From Guillardia theta CCMP2712 (lineage: Eukaryota > Cryptophyceae > Pyrenomonadales > Geminigeraceae), in NCBI RefSeq assembly GCF_000315625.1, contig NW_005434614.1, forward strand, positions 306,472 to 370,471: 64,000 nucleotides of DNA. Reading direction: 5' to 3'. Shown here one piece after another: positions 32,202 to 43,907 of the stretch. The notes beneath the pieces are model-generated. The model saw only the letters and a list, made by a program, of their open reading frames with translations. It searched no databases and was not told the DNA's origin. The stretch's first letter is position 1, and each line of letters opens with the position of its first letter. A program made the position numbers and the translations under genes.

Positions 32202-34136
32202 ATGTCTTCGAGAGGAGCTGCATTTGTATCACTTCTCCTCGTGACATGTTTCTTCGCTGGAGAATGCTCCAACGGTCTGCTGAATATGATTCATCAAGAG
32301 TAGAAGCTGATAATCTACATTTCCTGCTAGCGGGAGACAGGGAAAGGGAAGCATACGTCACTCTGGTGACAACTCCGAATTACATAATCGGTGACCTACA
32401 TCACTTTGACCTCATTATCTCGTCGCAACTGTCTCCCGCATCAACACTCATTTCCCCACAAGTCCTTCCCCACTTCTCCTCCCCGTCCTCCTTTTCCTCT
32501 GCTCAGCATCACCAGAGCTGGCCAGGAGCAGAGGTTCTTGCCAAGTGTCTGCGACATGTGGGAGCAACGAGATATCTGGTGAAGGAGCATGGAGTGAGAG
32601 AGGAGAGGTGTAACCTCTAGCCGTCAGGTAGCGCTTGTTGGACCCCTGCTGGACATGAACGATGAGCAGCGTCTCAAGGCAGCAGGGTATGCTACAAGAA
32701 GATTGTTACAGGTGATTCAGAAATTACAGGTTGATAACAAGAAGGGTTGAGGATATACAAATCTTCGAGATTGTTGTAAGTATCTTCTAGGTTTATCTTT
32801 GAGAAGTTTGATTGTAAACGGAAGGAATTGCTGGACCGGCCATACTTTAACACCACATTTAACAAACTGCATGTTTTTGGTCTGTTCGATGAGTACGACA
32901 AGGTAGACAATGACCAGCGTTGCGAGTTTGCTGACAGCGATTCAGGTGGTTTTTCTTGATGCTGATGTGTTGGTGCTCAAGAACATCGACGAGCTCTTCG
33001 ACGTTGACATCTCAACTGTAATAATATCATGGGCCGTCCACCGTCCGTGAGCGTATCTCGCTACAGGGTTATCCCTTTGCTGCTGCTCCAGAGATCATGC
33101 CGCCAGACAGGTCTGATCGGTCTCGTGGACTCGTCTTCATGTGTAATCCTCCTTTACAGGTTCAACACTGGAGTTCTTGTCGTTGCTCCTTCCAAGGAGG
33201 TGAAGTAAAACTCTTCTCCTTCCTCCTCAACTCCAAATTTCCAATCTGCTGCCTTTTCTGCTTCCTCCCCACCTTTTCTCTCTCTTCTCTCGATCTCTTT
33301 CTTCAGCCCTCTCTTTTCTTCTTCTCGTTTCTGTCATTCAAGATCGCCGGCGGATCGCCGTATCCTCTCGTCGTGCCTTATATTGTTTCTCCTCCTGCTG
33401 CTGTAGACCTACCGTGAGCTCCTACTAGCCGCGAGGAGCATGCGGAGCCCCGACGGCTCTGACCAGGCACAGGAGCTGCCGGTCTGCGAAGGGGCTGACT
33501 GCGCGGCAGGGCTTGTTGAACGAGTTCTATCCTCATTGGTTCAGTCAGGATAGCTCCCATCGCCTTCCCTTCATCTACAACACACTGCAGGTATGCGCCA
33601 GGAACATGTGCGCGCTTGACCCTTGGTGTTAGACTGTTGCGTCCTACTACAGCCCGGCATGGGAGATGCTGAAAGAAGATATAAAGGTGATGGACCAGTG
33701 ACAAGGAGAAAGTCAAGTGAAGAGAAGGACAGGAAATGAGAGAAGGTTGAGGGAGAGGGCATCGAGAGAAGAAGAGAGTACAAGAGGGGAGAGGAGAGGA
33801 GAGTACAAGAGGGGAGAGGAGAGGCTGAGGAAGGAGGGAGGAGGGAAGGAGAGAGACTGAGAGAGGTTCAGGGCCTGAGAGATGATGCAGGTCCTACACT
33901 TTGCAGGAGACGATCTGATGAAGCCATGGTCGTTCGAGGGCTCCCTTCCTCCGTCCCTTGGCGTTTTCCTCTTCCTATGGCAGAGCATCGCGAGGCGAGT
34001 GTCGTTGTGGCAGGTTCGAGCTGAGAATCTTCTGAGCAGAACTCCAGCTGGAGGGGACATTGGCCTTCACTTCAAGGTGCTCAACGTGACAGATCCAGAA
34101 GAAGTCAACGCGCTGTTTAGGAATAGGATTATATGA
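32202..34136 (+). CDS. Secretory GT8 glycosyltransferase, glycogenin/galactinol-synthase-like, 13 exons (323 aa)
   Basis: Exons 32202..32274, 32331..32390, 32526..32578, 32628..32686, 32730..32745, 32804..32902, 32946..33017, 33067..33110, 33160..33199, 33407..33481, 33510..33590, 33633..33686 and 33891..34136 close in phase to 323 residues. Exon 5 (16 nt) is the least certain. A signal peptide (GAAFVSLLLVTCFFAGEC) suggests the ER/Golgi. GT8 hallmarks in order: YVTLVTTPNYIIGAEVLAKC, VGATRYLVALV, RPYFNTTFNKLHVFGLFDEY, VVFLDADVLVLKNIDELF (the DxD metal site), APEIMPPDRFNTGVLVVAPS, HRLPFIYNTL and VLHFAGDDLMKPW. Such enzymes transfer a sugar from a nucleotide donor with retention of configuration; the acceptor is unknown. 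Intron 12 (33687-33890) has GAGAGG repeats. The gene ends 135 bp from the GH79 gene, tail to tail. Confidence 0.87.
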
Positions 34137-34271
34137 AGACGCAGCCCACTCCTCCGCCCTGCTTCTCCTCCCTCCCTCTCTCCCATTTCCGCTCTGCTCT
34201 CCTCCTCCGATGTTCTACGCAACCCCCCCCCCCCTCCTTCTCTGACATAGGCTGGAGCACTATGATAACGT

Positions 34272-35951
34272 TTAATAGACTTTGGCTAGGGGAAGTTCTA
34301 CAAACATGACGGAGAGGGGCGGGACGAGGATGCCTGCGCCCCTCGAGGCTCTTCCAGTCGAGCTGTTTACCCACCTCCCCAGGTCCACGAGGCACGACAA
34401 GTTCCCTCCCCGGAACATCAGCTCCACTCCGTTGAGGAGGACGACGTTGGAGTCGAGCCCTAGGGAGCCAGGCTGGAGGAGGTACTCCCTCCGAGGCAGC
34501 AGCAGATGAGGGTCTTCCGTCAGCTGCACTTCCCGTGTGACCGCCGGGTCAATGTTGATGAGGAGGAGAGTCGCGCCGTGCGTGGTGTTGTCAAAGAAGC
34601 GTTTGGACGTATGCGCATAAACCATCAGGTTCTTGCTTCCTCCCGCCTCTCCCTCCTCCAGTCCCTCCAAGACTCGCAGGTCCAGCACTCCGGTACCCAT
34701 GAGATCATGGAAGGCGACGGCTAGCCAGTAGTTGGGGTGAGGCTGCAGGCTAGTCTTGTTGACCAGCGCGTAGCAACCGCCGTTGAGACTGTGGTAGGCG
34801 AACCGCGAGACCCCTCCTCTTGCGAACCTTCCCAGCGTGTTGGCGTACCACAGCATGCTCCACCATCGATCCGTTACCCCACATCGCCCGCTGCTCCACG
34901 CAGATGAGGTCTCGCCTGCCCAAACCGCCGCCTCCGGTGCGAGCGAGAAGGCAACCTCCACTGTCGGGGCTGCTTGTTCCCAGGAAGCCTCGAGGAACGC
35001 CTGGTTCACCAGCTTGGAAGAGAGCGCGGCGTCTCCCCCGTACCCTACGTAGCTGTGGAACGTGAAGGCGTCCAGGACCCAACCGCATGCCCCTAGAAAC
35101 CTCCGCGCGAAGTCCACGTTAGGATGCTGAGCAGGTCCGACCAGCAAAGGACGCGAGCAGGAGACTCCGGAGGAGGGAGGACAGTGACGGCCAGGGAAAA
35201 AGAGCTCGAGAATCTGCGCGAGGAAGAGATAGTCTCTAGCCAGTACCTGAGGAGCTACTGCAGAGCTTGTGCGAACAAAGTCGGCGTCGTCCAGCTCATT
35301 CCCGAGCTCAAACCCTAGGATCCTTCCCTTGAGCTCGTCCGGCATCGTTGAGGTGTAGGCCAGGAAGTCTCGGATGTTGTCAAAGTCCAGCTGAGAAAGT
35401 CCGTTGGCTCGCCGCTGAGCTCCGAGGCCCCACACCACGTCGATCTGCGTGTCGTTGGCAAACTCCAGGATTTCATGCCACCTACCCATGGTGAGGCAGA
35501 ACTCCGGCGGCGTCCCCTGCGTCTCGCATTCGGACCCGTTGACGTTCATCACAACCTTGTACTCCCATCCTCCTCCCACACGCAGAATCGCCGGCGAGAG
35601 TCTCTTCACCAGTGTGCGAAGCTGCGGTGACTTGAGGTCGATGAACAAGATGCTGGTATTGGACCAGTGCGCAACTTCTCCTGTCAGGAAAGATAAGGTA
35701 AACCCGACGTATCCCTCGTCAATAGTAGAGAACTTGGCTGCTGTGTTGAGCTCCAGTATCGATGTCATGGTCTTGGATGAGACCATCCTCCCGTTCGCCT
35801 CAAGATGGCTCAACTCATGGGCCGAAGGTTTCCATGGCTTGCTCTTCTTTAATCGCGAGAAAGGTAACGCATCCGAACTTCGGATAAGCAGTATCAAGAC
35901 GGCCAGTCTCCCCAGACACGTGATTATGAAACTCGAAAGCTGAGAGCTCAT
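34272..35951 (-). CDS. Glycoside hydrolase family 79 (heparanase/beta-glucuronidase-like), intronless, 559 aa
   Basis: A single uninterrupted ORF of 559 codons starting MSSQLSSFIITC with a signal peptide up to about residue 28. GH79 features: LRVGGGWEYKVV, then the acid/base region GFELGNELDD (Glu after Asn) and the nucleophile region VWAGETSSAWSSG (Glu in AGETSS). FHSYVGYG and DRWWSMLWYANTLGRFA match the barrel. The C-terminal beta domain runs to ELPLAKVY. GH79 enzymes cleave glucuronic-acid linkages in glycosaminoglycans or arabinogalactan-type glycans. The substrate here is unknown. Several NxS/T sites fit secretion. It is notably intronless among intron-dense neighbours. Confidence 0.9.
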   Translation of the reverse strand: MSSQLSSFIITCLGRLAVLILLIRSSDALPFSRLKKSKPWKPSAHELSHLEANGRMVSSKTMTSILELNTAAKFSTIDEGYVGFTLSFLTGEVAHWSNTSILFIDLKSPQLRTLVKRLSPAILRVGGGWEYKVVMNVNGSECETQGTPPEFCLTMGRWHEILEFANDTQIDVVWGLGAQRRANGLSQLDFDNIRDFLAYTSTMPDELKGRILGFELGNELDDADFVRTSSAVAPQVLARDYLFLAQILELFFPGRHCPPSSGVSCSRPLLVGPAQHPNVDFARRFLGACGWVLDAFTFHSYVGYGGDAALSSKLVNQAFLEASWEQAAPTVEVAFSLAPEAAVWAGETSSAWSSGRCGVTDRWWSMLWYANTLGRFARGGVSRFAYHSLNGGCYALVNKTSLQPHPNYWLAVAFHDLMGTGVLDLRVLEGLEEGEAGGSKNLMVYAHTSKRFFDNTTHGATLLLINIDPAVTREVQLTEDPHLLLPRREYLLQPGSLGLDSNVVLLNGVELMFRGGNLSCLVDLGRWVNSSTGRASRGAGILVPPLSVMFVELPLAKVY

Positions 35952-35962
35952 CCCGTAGCAAT

Positions 35963-36041
35963 GGTATGCTTCAGCTGGACTTGTAGTCTCTTGGTATGCT
36001 TCAGCTGGACTTGTAGTGTTGTGGTATGCTTCAGCTGGACC
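35963..36041. repeat. 30-bp tandem repeat, 2.6 copies, in GH79 5' flank
   Basis: Units begin GGTATGCTTCAGCTGGAC at 35963, 35993 and 36023, within 90 bp upstream of the GH79 start codon. Confidence 0.85.
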
Positions 36042-36984
36042 TCAAGCTCGTCTTCTTCTCATCCCGTCATGTCGATCGCCCTTGTCGCAAGGAGTTGCAA
36101 CTCCTCGCATCCTTGAGCACAATCAAGTTCGCCTCAGATATTTCAACCGGAGTTACTAACTGGGGAGTGGCCCGGGCCCCGGGGGTCGGAGCTATGTCCC
36201 ATTCCTCAGAACCCTCACCCCTTCTTGCCCACCCTACCCCCATATTCACTACCCCCTTTCTACCGAGATTTCGATTACTCAGTACCACTAAACTATGACC
36301 CTACCCCCTTTAATATTCCTCTCGATGGTTACACCCACCCCCTCTACTCGCTAGCACCACCATGGAATCGTTTTCTCCCATGCTGTGAAGAGCGCGAGGT
36401 AAGGCGAGGAGAAGGAGGAGGCAGGGAGAGGAGAGGAAGCGCGGGAAGATGCGATGCACGATGAAGTTCTAGAGCCTGTGCTAGAGTCACAAGGACCATA
36501 GCCTAGCTCTCCCCTCCTTCGTCACTGCAGTGGTCCTCCCAGTGTTGTTGAGAGTGCTAGAACCGGGTGGGGATGATTGAATGCAGTGCAGTAGATGTGA
36601 GAGGAGCCAACAAGGTAGTATATTATGTAAGTTTTAGTGGGTAGGCTAAATGAGCTTGTACCGACTTTCGTTGAAAGTTGGTTGACCAGAGATGGATGAT
36701 GAAATCGAATTAGGCGATGAATGGAAGAGGCTGGGAGAGGAGTGAGGCTGTGAATGAGGAAACAAGGCAAACTCTGAAGAAGACCGCTAGCGACAGATAA
36801 TTGGAAAGATTGTTGAGCTCAGCTGCCAAATAGAGAGTAAGGAATGTCAGAGTACCCAGGATTACAAACAATGTGAATGCTGCAAGAGAGAGAAGGAAGT
36901 GCGCTTGGCAATGTAAACCGATTGATGGCCATCTCTTGTTCCCTGACCTCGCAATGCAGAGGGGGGGTCATCTATACTTGAAGG
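36042..36984. promoter_or_regulatory. Divergent upstream region of GH79 and cyclase genes
   Basis: Between 36170 and 36320 lie GCCCGGGCCCCGGGGG, CACCCTACCCCC and GACCCTACCCCCTTTA. No gene is seen in the rest (36370-36980). Confidence 0.35.
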
Positions 36985-39900
36985 ATGCCTTCGATCCTCG
37001 AATATGCTTCTTGGCTTTCCGAGCGGGAGAGAAAGGGGTAAGACTCTGACCGCACCTTTTGTGCTCGTCCTGTCATCAAAAGTACGAGGTCATCCGAGTT
37101 ACATCCTCATCTCTTGGCTCTTTCAGACTTGTTCACAAGCCCTGCTGTCCAACTGCAGCTTAAAGATTTTCAATCTTTTTTCAATTCATGTGTTTGAACT
37201 GATACCTCCCACCTGTACTTTTTTCCCTTTCCCTTCAACTTGGCACAAAATTAACATTGATTCGTCTGTTTCGTTTGCGTCTTCAACTCGTCATTCTACC
37301 TCCATCCTCTCCGCCAAGATGGTTCTTAGTTGCTCCTCTGCAGGTGGACAACAGGAGCGTACTACAAGACATTGGATGACTTTCACCTGGTAAGAGCGTG
37401 GAAGGCTGCGAGACTCGATGTCATGAAGTACTCCAGGTTCTTTTATGTCGCAAGTACACTCAAGATATACAAAAGATCAATCCAGCACTAGAAAAACTCT
37501 CGTCCGGCAACTACATCGAACGGGTAACATTAGACTGTAGCTACTCCTGAGGATGGTAATTGTGTTGCATCCCAGATTGACAACGGATCTTCTGGGACAT
37601 GTAATCCGCAGTTCCTGTTGTATCCGTGTCTCTCATAGTCTTGCAGCCTTTGAAAACGCGTCGAATCCCAACGAGGTCGATGTTCACTCCAACAGCAAGA
37701 CCTTTTCAGAAATACCTGAAGAAGGTGAATGAACAAAAGTTAGATACATTTGCTGTGCTGAAATCGAGGGTTTGCAGATACGGAAGGTGGAGAATTGGCC
37801 GAGCAGACGCACTTGTTTGCGAAGTTTACATGCTCCTACAAGATCTGGGATTTCTTGCAGCAGGTGGAGTGAAAGCAGTCAAACTCGGCTGGGCTGACAA
37901 GTGGTGTAGGTTGAGAAAGGGCAGATCGCTTCCTTTCCTCAAAATGATATGATCGATGTGAGCCCGCCTCACTCGTTTTGATTCGGTTACTCACGCTCAC
38001 GTTAGGGTGCCTTTGTGTTCTCTGACCTGAGCGGCTTCTCCAAACTCTGTGAGTCCTATGTGGACAAGTTCTCGGGCAGACACTCGGCGGAAGTGAGCGG
38101 ACAAGCTCCTCGCTGTGCTCCCATGTGACGTTGCGGTAGGCCATGGCCAAGGCGTCGGAGAAGCTCAACCTCGTTGTCAACTCAGTCTTTGAGCTTCAAG
38201 TTAGTCTGCACGCCTGTGGCCTGCCCGCCCGTTGACCAGCAGCAGATTCGGCTGGTGGACTTGTACAACGGAGACGTCGTGAACTTCGCGGGGGATGCGT
38301 TGTTCGTGCTCTTCCATGCCGACGACATCGCCACCGCAGCCCAGCGCGCTGCTGCATGCGCTCTTGCCATGTTGGATGGAGTCGCACAGCGTTTGAAGGT
38401 GACTGCTGGAGCTGCAGGTGGCCTTTGCTGAGAAGTTGTGATATCACAGGCGATGGAGGAGATGGGGATGGATGAGCTTGACACCCAGCTCTTCCTGCAC
38501 ATCGGAGTCGGAGCTGGGAAGATCCGCTGCATGACATACGGAGGAGAGTTCGACAAGGTAGCGCGAGCTCTCGGGTTGATGTCTGTCTATCTGCCTCATC
38601 CTCCTCTCAGGCCGAGTTCGTGGCGGCTGGACCAGCATTGACGGAGGCAAAGGACTGCGGAGAGCTGGCCAAGTGTGGAGAGGTCAAAGCGAAAGCTTTC
38701 AAGGGCTTCTGTAACCAGACACTCAGGCGGTGATCTCCGAGACTGTCTTGAACCTATGCAAACCCCTCTCCCCTGATGTCGCTCAGATCGGGCAGGTCAG
38801 TTTCTTTTGTCTTCCTTCGCCCCTCCCTCAGCACAATCCGCCATCTCTCTGTCCTCTGTCTTCCTCCTTATCAGCTCGCACCCTCTCGTCAGACATCTCC
38901 TCTACTCCAACTCCTCGTGTCGTGCCCTGCTCGAGCTCTGCTCGTCCTGAAGTCAATGCAGTCGCGGATGGCTGGCGTGGATGGGCTGGGCGAGACGAAC
39001 TACTATGTCCTCAACAGCTTCAAGGAGCAGCCGAAGATGCCGGAAGTGACGGCAAGGCAGATGCTCCTGAACAGGCTGAGGAACTGCGATAGCGGAGAAG
39101 TAGAGGAGGCGATGCGGCGATTCGTGCCTCACAGCATCTCTGCTTGCGTGGACTCTGGGCAGGTCTGATCCCTTGTCCTCCAGCTGGCACTGCTGATGAG
39201 ATTGCTGGGCAGTCGCCCAAGGAAGCGGAGGAGAGTCGAAGAGTGACTATCATGTTCATCCGCCTGCTGGATATCGAATGTGAACCCTTCGACTACTCCA
39301 AGGTATCGTAAAGATCATCAGCAAGTAGTGATGGTGGTGGAGGAGATGAGGAAGAGGAGGAGGCTGACGTCACCCGCAGGCCGAGACTGTCCAGCTGTTA
39401 CAGAAGTGCATCCTGGAGATCTACGCGATGCTGCATCGGTATGAAGGAACCGTCTCTCGCTTTCAGATCGACGACAAGGGGACGGTGTTGAAGATTGTCT
39501 TCGGGTACTGGAAGAGAGGATTGCGACCGGACCCTGCTCACTCCTTCCTCCTAGTTTCCCTCTCATGGCACACGAGGACGATCCCGTTCGGTCTGTGCAC
39601 GCGGCGATTGAAATCAGGAAAAATCTCAAGGCCATCAACGTGCAGAGCTGCATCGGTTCGCTTGTCATTCCTCATCTTCATCCTCATCTCTACCTCCTCT
39701 CCTCGCCTCCTCTCGCTCTCATGGTCCTGCCTCTCTCAATGATTCGAGGACGTTGCTTCATTCGTTCATTTTGTCCGAGCAGGCATTGCGACAGGATACA
39801 CAATCTGCGGGCTTGTTGGAAACGACGTCAGACTTGAGTACACAGCAGTTGGAAGGTCCTTTCCTCCCCCTGCTGCATCTCTAGCAATCGCTCCAACTTC

Positions 39901-42900
39901 GATTCATTTCCTTCTCTTCCTCACTTGATGTCTTCTTCCTCCCTCTCATTCCCATCTCCTCCCCTTCGTCCTCCTCCCTTCACATGCTGTGATCGACTGA
40001 GATTTGCCTCCCCGCAGCTCGGTCATCCTAGCGGCAAGGCTGATGCAGGTGACGAGCGTTTCTTGTCTCTTCCAGTGCCTCACCTGCAGAGCAGAACGCC
40101 AACTGCTGCATCCTCGTTAACCAGGACACCTACCGCTCCTCCTGCGGCTCGGCAGTTTTCGAGAAGATCTGCTCGATCAAGGTCAAGGGAAGGGACGACA
40201 AGATCAAGGTCTTCCGGCCGGTGGAGAGCGAGCGGCGAATTACCAAGAAGTTGGCGCCCATGCACGACTCCGAGGGGATCCTGGGAAGAGACAAGGAGGT
40301 GGAGGAGCTCCGCAGCAGCTTCTTCGAGTACCTCGAGCAGCACGCTGCTGACAACACCTGCCCCAGTCACTACGTCGTCCTTTCCGGCCCAGCTGGGATT
40401 GGAAAAGCAACTCTGCTGGGCAGGTTTCTGGGGCTCGTCACTGAGATCAAGAATCTGCGCATTCTGAAGGTGAGAGGAGGAGGAGGAGGAGGAGGAGGAG
40501 GAGGAGGAGGAGGAGGAGGAGGAGGAGGAGAACCAGGGGAAGGTGAAACAAGAAGAGGAGCTGGAAGGAGGAGGAGGGGCAGGAGCTGGAAAATCTGATT
40601 TTCTGTCTCCAGTCTACAGCAGAAGCGGTGGAAAGCAAGACACCGTACCACCCATGGAAGAAAGTTCTCGCCTCCCTCCTCGGGGTTGATATGAACACGA
40701 AGCCGACGCAGTTCACAACGAGAGCATGCGTCACCGCCCTCTACAACATCATGGGCGACGACCTCGAGAAGCACTCCGCACTCAACGACGTCCTGCCCAC
40801 CAACTTCCCAGCTGAGCGAGGAGCAGACGCTCTCGACTCCCGTAGCAGGAGGCTAAAGCTGACGGAGATCCTGGTGAAGCTCTTCAATGCCACAGCTGAG
40901 AAATCTCCAGTGCTGATTGTCATGCACGCCTGCCAGTTCTTTGACAACAGCTCCAGCTCTCTCCTTCGCCAGATCCTCCGAAGGTGTAAGGGCACCTACG
41001 TCCTGGTTTCAACTCGCAGTGAGACAGGACTAGCTGACTTCAACGATCTGGGCAAGTACGGCTGCAAGACCAAGCTGCTCCCCCTTCTCCCGCTCTCCAA
41101 GGAGCTCTCCATCCAGCTCGTCAAGAAAACTCTCGGGGTCTCCGAGCTGGAGCAGAGCATCGTCGACGTGGTCATGAATCGCACGCAGGGCATCCCCCTC
41201 TACTGCGTCGAGTTCGCACGGGTTGTCAAAGACTCGCCGGGAGGAGCCATCAGCGAGCTACCGGATACCATCACAGGAGCCATCCTCCTCCGCATCGACC
41301 GCCTCCTTCCCGCCCCAAAGCTCGTCCTCAAGATCGTAGCGGTGGCTGGGAAGAACGTCCGGGCGTCGCTCATTGCCGACGTCGTGCCGGCGCAGTTCAC
41401 AACGGAGGATCTGCAGGCAGAGCTGGAGTACCTCGTGTCGCTCGACATCCTCATTCGCGACCGCAACGGCTACTGCTTCCGACACGAGATGGTGCAGGAG
41501 GTCGTTCTCGGCTTCCTCACGTTCTCTCAGAAGCGATTCCTACACAAGAGGATCGCAAACTACTACGTCAACTCCAACGCTGAAGTCTCCGCGGCCACGT
41601 TGGCGATTCACTTCGAGCTGGCGGCCAAGGGGATGGACCAGTCTGAGCTCGACGTGCCGGCATGCAAACGAGCCATCTGGTTTCTCAAGGTGCTCAGACC
41701 TTCTCCCTCTGCTCTCCTCTCCTGCCTAACTTGCTCCTCCCTCTCTTCGTCTCGCTCACTGCCCTTCTCTCTTCCTATTCTCGCAACTTTGCTTGCTTGC
41801 TTGGCGTCATTATCCTGTCTCATCCATCTACCTGTCTCTATCTTTACTTCCACCACCATCTTCTTTGACTTCTTCTCTGCCACTTCCTTCTTCCCTCCTT
41901 CACTTTCTCTCTTTCTCCTATCCTTACACGCTGTCAGGTGGCAGCAGAAGAAGCGATGAAGGCTAACGCCATTGAGGACGCCAACAAATATCTCGCGAGG
42001 TGTCACGACCTGATGCACCTGATCCCCAGCAGCGCCGATCCCTTCGACCTCGAGATGGCACTCGGGCTTGTCGATGGCAACGAGCTGCTTCTCCGCCAGG
42101 TCTACACCCCTCCCCTCCTCTTATCTCCTCTCCTTTCCTCTCCTCTTATCTCCTCTCCTTTCCTCTCCTCTTATCTCCTCTCCCCTCCTCTTATCTCCCC
42201 TCCCCTCCTCTTATCTTCACTCCTTTCCCCTCCTCTTATCTCCTCTCCTTTCCTCTTCTCTTATCTCCTCTCCTCTCCTCTCCTCGTATCTCCTCTCCTT
42301 TCCTCTCCTCTTATCTCCTCTCCTTTCCTCTCCTCTTATCTCCTCTCCTCTTATCTCCTCTCCTTTCCTCTCCTCTTATCTCCTCTCCTTTCCTCTTATC
42401 TTATCTCCTCTCCTTTCCTCTCCTCTTATCTCCTCTCCCCTCCTCTTATCTCCCCTCCCCTCCTCTTATCTCCTCTCCTTTCCTCTCCTCTTATCTCCTC
42501 TCCCCTCCTCTTATCTCCCCTCCCCTCCTCTTATCTTCACTCCTTTCCCCTCCTCTTATCTCCTCTCCTTTCCTCTCCTCTTATCTCCTCTCCCCTCCTC
42601 TTATCTCCTCTCCTTTCCTCTTCTCTTATCTCCTCTCCTTTCCCCTCCTCTCCTCTCCTTTCCTCTTCTCTTATCTTATCTCCTCTCCCCTCCTCTTATC
42701 TCCTCTCCTTTCCTCTTCTCTTATCTCCTCTCCTTTCCTCTCCTCTTATCTCCTCGTATCTCCCCTCCCCTCCCCTCCCCTCCCCTCCCCTCCCCTCCCC
42801 TCCTCTTTTTTTTTCTGACGTTCATCATGGTGGGCCGCATTCGTTCTTGATGTCTCCGCTCTTTCTTTGCTCGAGTCTCATGCTTCTTTCCAGGTGCTCG

Positions 42901-43691
42901 AGCAGTTCCGGGAGAACTCGCAGACGTCGGTCAGAAAGATCTCCGAAGTCGTCCAGGAGCGAGAGGACACGGGAAGTGACAGCGCCAAGATCGCAGAGAA
43001 GGGGAAGGAGTGGCTGGAGGCGATCAGGTGGGCAGAGGAGGGGCACAGTGGGTGAGGTAGGAGGTAGATTCTTCCGACAGATGCACATGGAGGAGAACGA
43101 GAAAGATGAAGGAGGAGGATGGAGGGGAGAGAGGGAGAAGAGTAGAGGGGGGAAGCTGCTACTGGAGGGAGGGAGGGATGTGACTAGGATGAGCAGATTC
43201 GAAGCTCGAAGCATCGCATCCGCTGCGAGCACTTTGGGAGCAGAAGACTTGTCGACATCAGCATTGGATGTGGAGAACTCAGCTCTCGAAGTGAGTATCG
43301 TCCCTCTCCTCCTCTCCTCCTCTCCTCCTCTCGCTCCTTCCGGCGTTCCGCTTCTTGGAAGGCTCCTGTTTTCACCCCCGGGGGAGACTGAATGTCGTCG
43401 CGGCAGGTGCAGGACTGGCAGGAAGTTTTGGCGGCCATCAAGAGACTGGGGGAGAAGTTTTCTGTGTTGTGCAATTTTATCGACAGCATGTCGGGCAAGG
43501 GGCTTCAGAGGGAGGGAGATCGAAGCTCGCTGAGCATGGCGACTGCCAGCAACCAGGACCGCAAGGAGGAGAGCAACGACTCTCCGAACCTCTCCCCCGA
43601 TGTCGCCCAGGACAGCAGTGCACCTGCGCAAGAGTCGCACGTGCTACTTGACGAGATGATGCGGGACCAGCCTCTGTTCAAGCCCAGCTGA
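36985..43691 (+). CDS. Soluble adenylyl cyclase (ADCY10-type): two cyclase domains, P-loop NTPase, helical tail; 25 exons, 1265 aa
   Basis: Exons: 36985..37037, 37344..37389, 37437..37523, 37576..37600, 37647..37724, 37778..37863, 37925..37957, 38006..38092, 38140..38199, 38240..38398, 38450..38557, 38611..38682, 38727..38795, 38875..39162, 39213..39302, 39380..39504, 39555..39655, 39783..39855, 40018..40048, 40095..40469, 40613..41689, 41938..42099, 42894..43027, 43197..43290, 43407..43691. All phases close. C1 has both metal Asp sites (GAFVFSDLSGFSKLCE and NGDVVNFAGDALFVLF). C2 reads RVTIMFIRLLDIE, DDKGTVLKIVFGFPL and GYTICGLVGNDVRLEYTAVG, matching mammalian sAC C2. A P-loop follows (LSGPAGIGKATLL; Ala replaces the usual Ser/Thr after Lys), then a long NTPase/helical region. 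Makes cAMP from ATP; relatives respond to bicarbonate. No membrane helix is seen. Exons 2-7 are the least certain. Confidence 0.88.
40470..40612 (+). repeat. (GGA)n intron in the cyclase gene
   Basis: Intron 20 is mostly AGG/GGA triplets, purine-rich on the sense strand, unlike the usual CT introns here. Confidence 0.8.
42100..42893 (+). repeat. ~700-bp CT tract (CTCTCC/TTATCTCC) in cyclase intron 22
   Basis: Higher-order repeats of TCCTCTTATCTCCTCTCC-type units fill 42105-42810, the largest microsatellite in the window, ending with (CCCCT)n and T8. Sense strand is pyrimidine. Donor GTCTAC at 42100, acceptor TTCCAG at 42893. Apparent ORFs over it are artefacts of the repeat. Confidence 0.9.
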
Positions 43692-43907
43692 CGCAGAGCT
43701 TCCGTACTCTCTTGTCTCCTGCTCGCCCTCCGCCACCTCCCTCCTCGTCTATTTCCTCCCTGCTCCTCACACCACCTTGCCTCACCTTATCTTTCTTCGT
43801 ATTCATACAAGAGATTATCTATCCGACTTTGAACTTGCTTGGCAGCTTGAGCTGTGATATGTCTTGGCGTCTCTTTCTCCCTTTCTCTTCATGGTCTTGT
43901 CCCTCCT

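Noticed and set aside
42000-42850. Three overlapping 260-530 codon plus-strand ORFs rich in Ser, Pro, Leu
   Set aside because: They are the reading frames of the CT tract in cyclase intron 22. Flanking exons join in phase when it is removed, and all three frames stay open because the repeat lacks stop codons.
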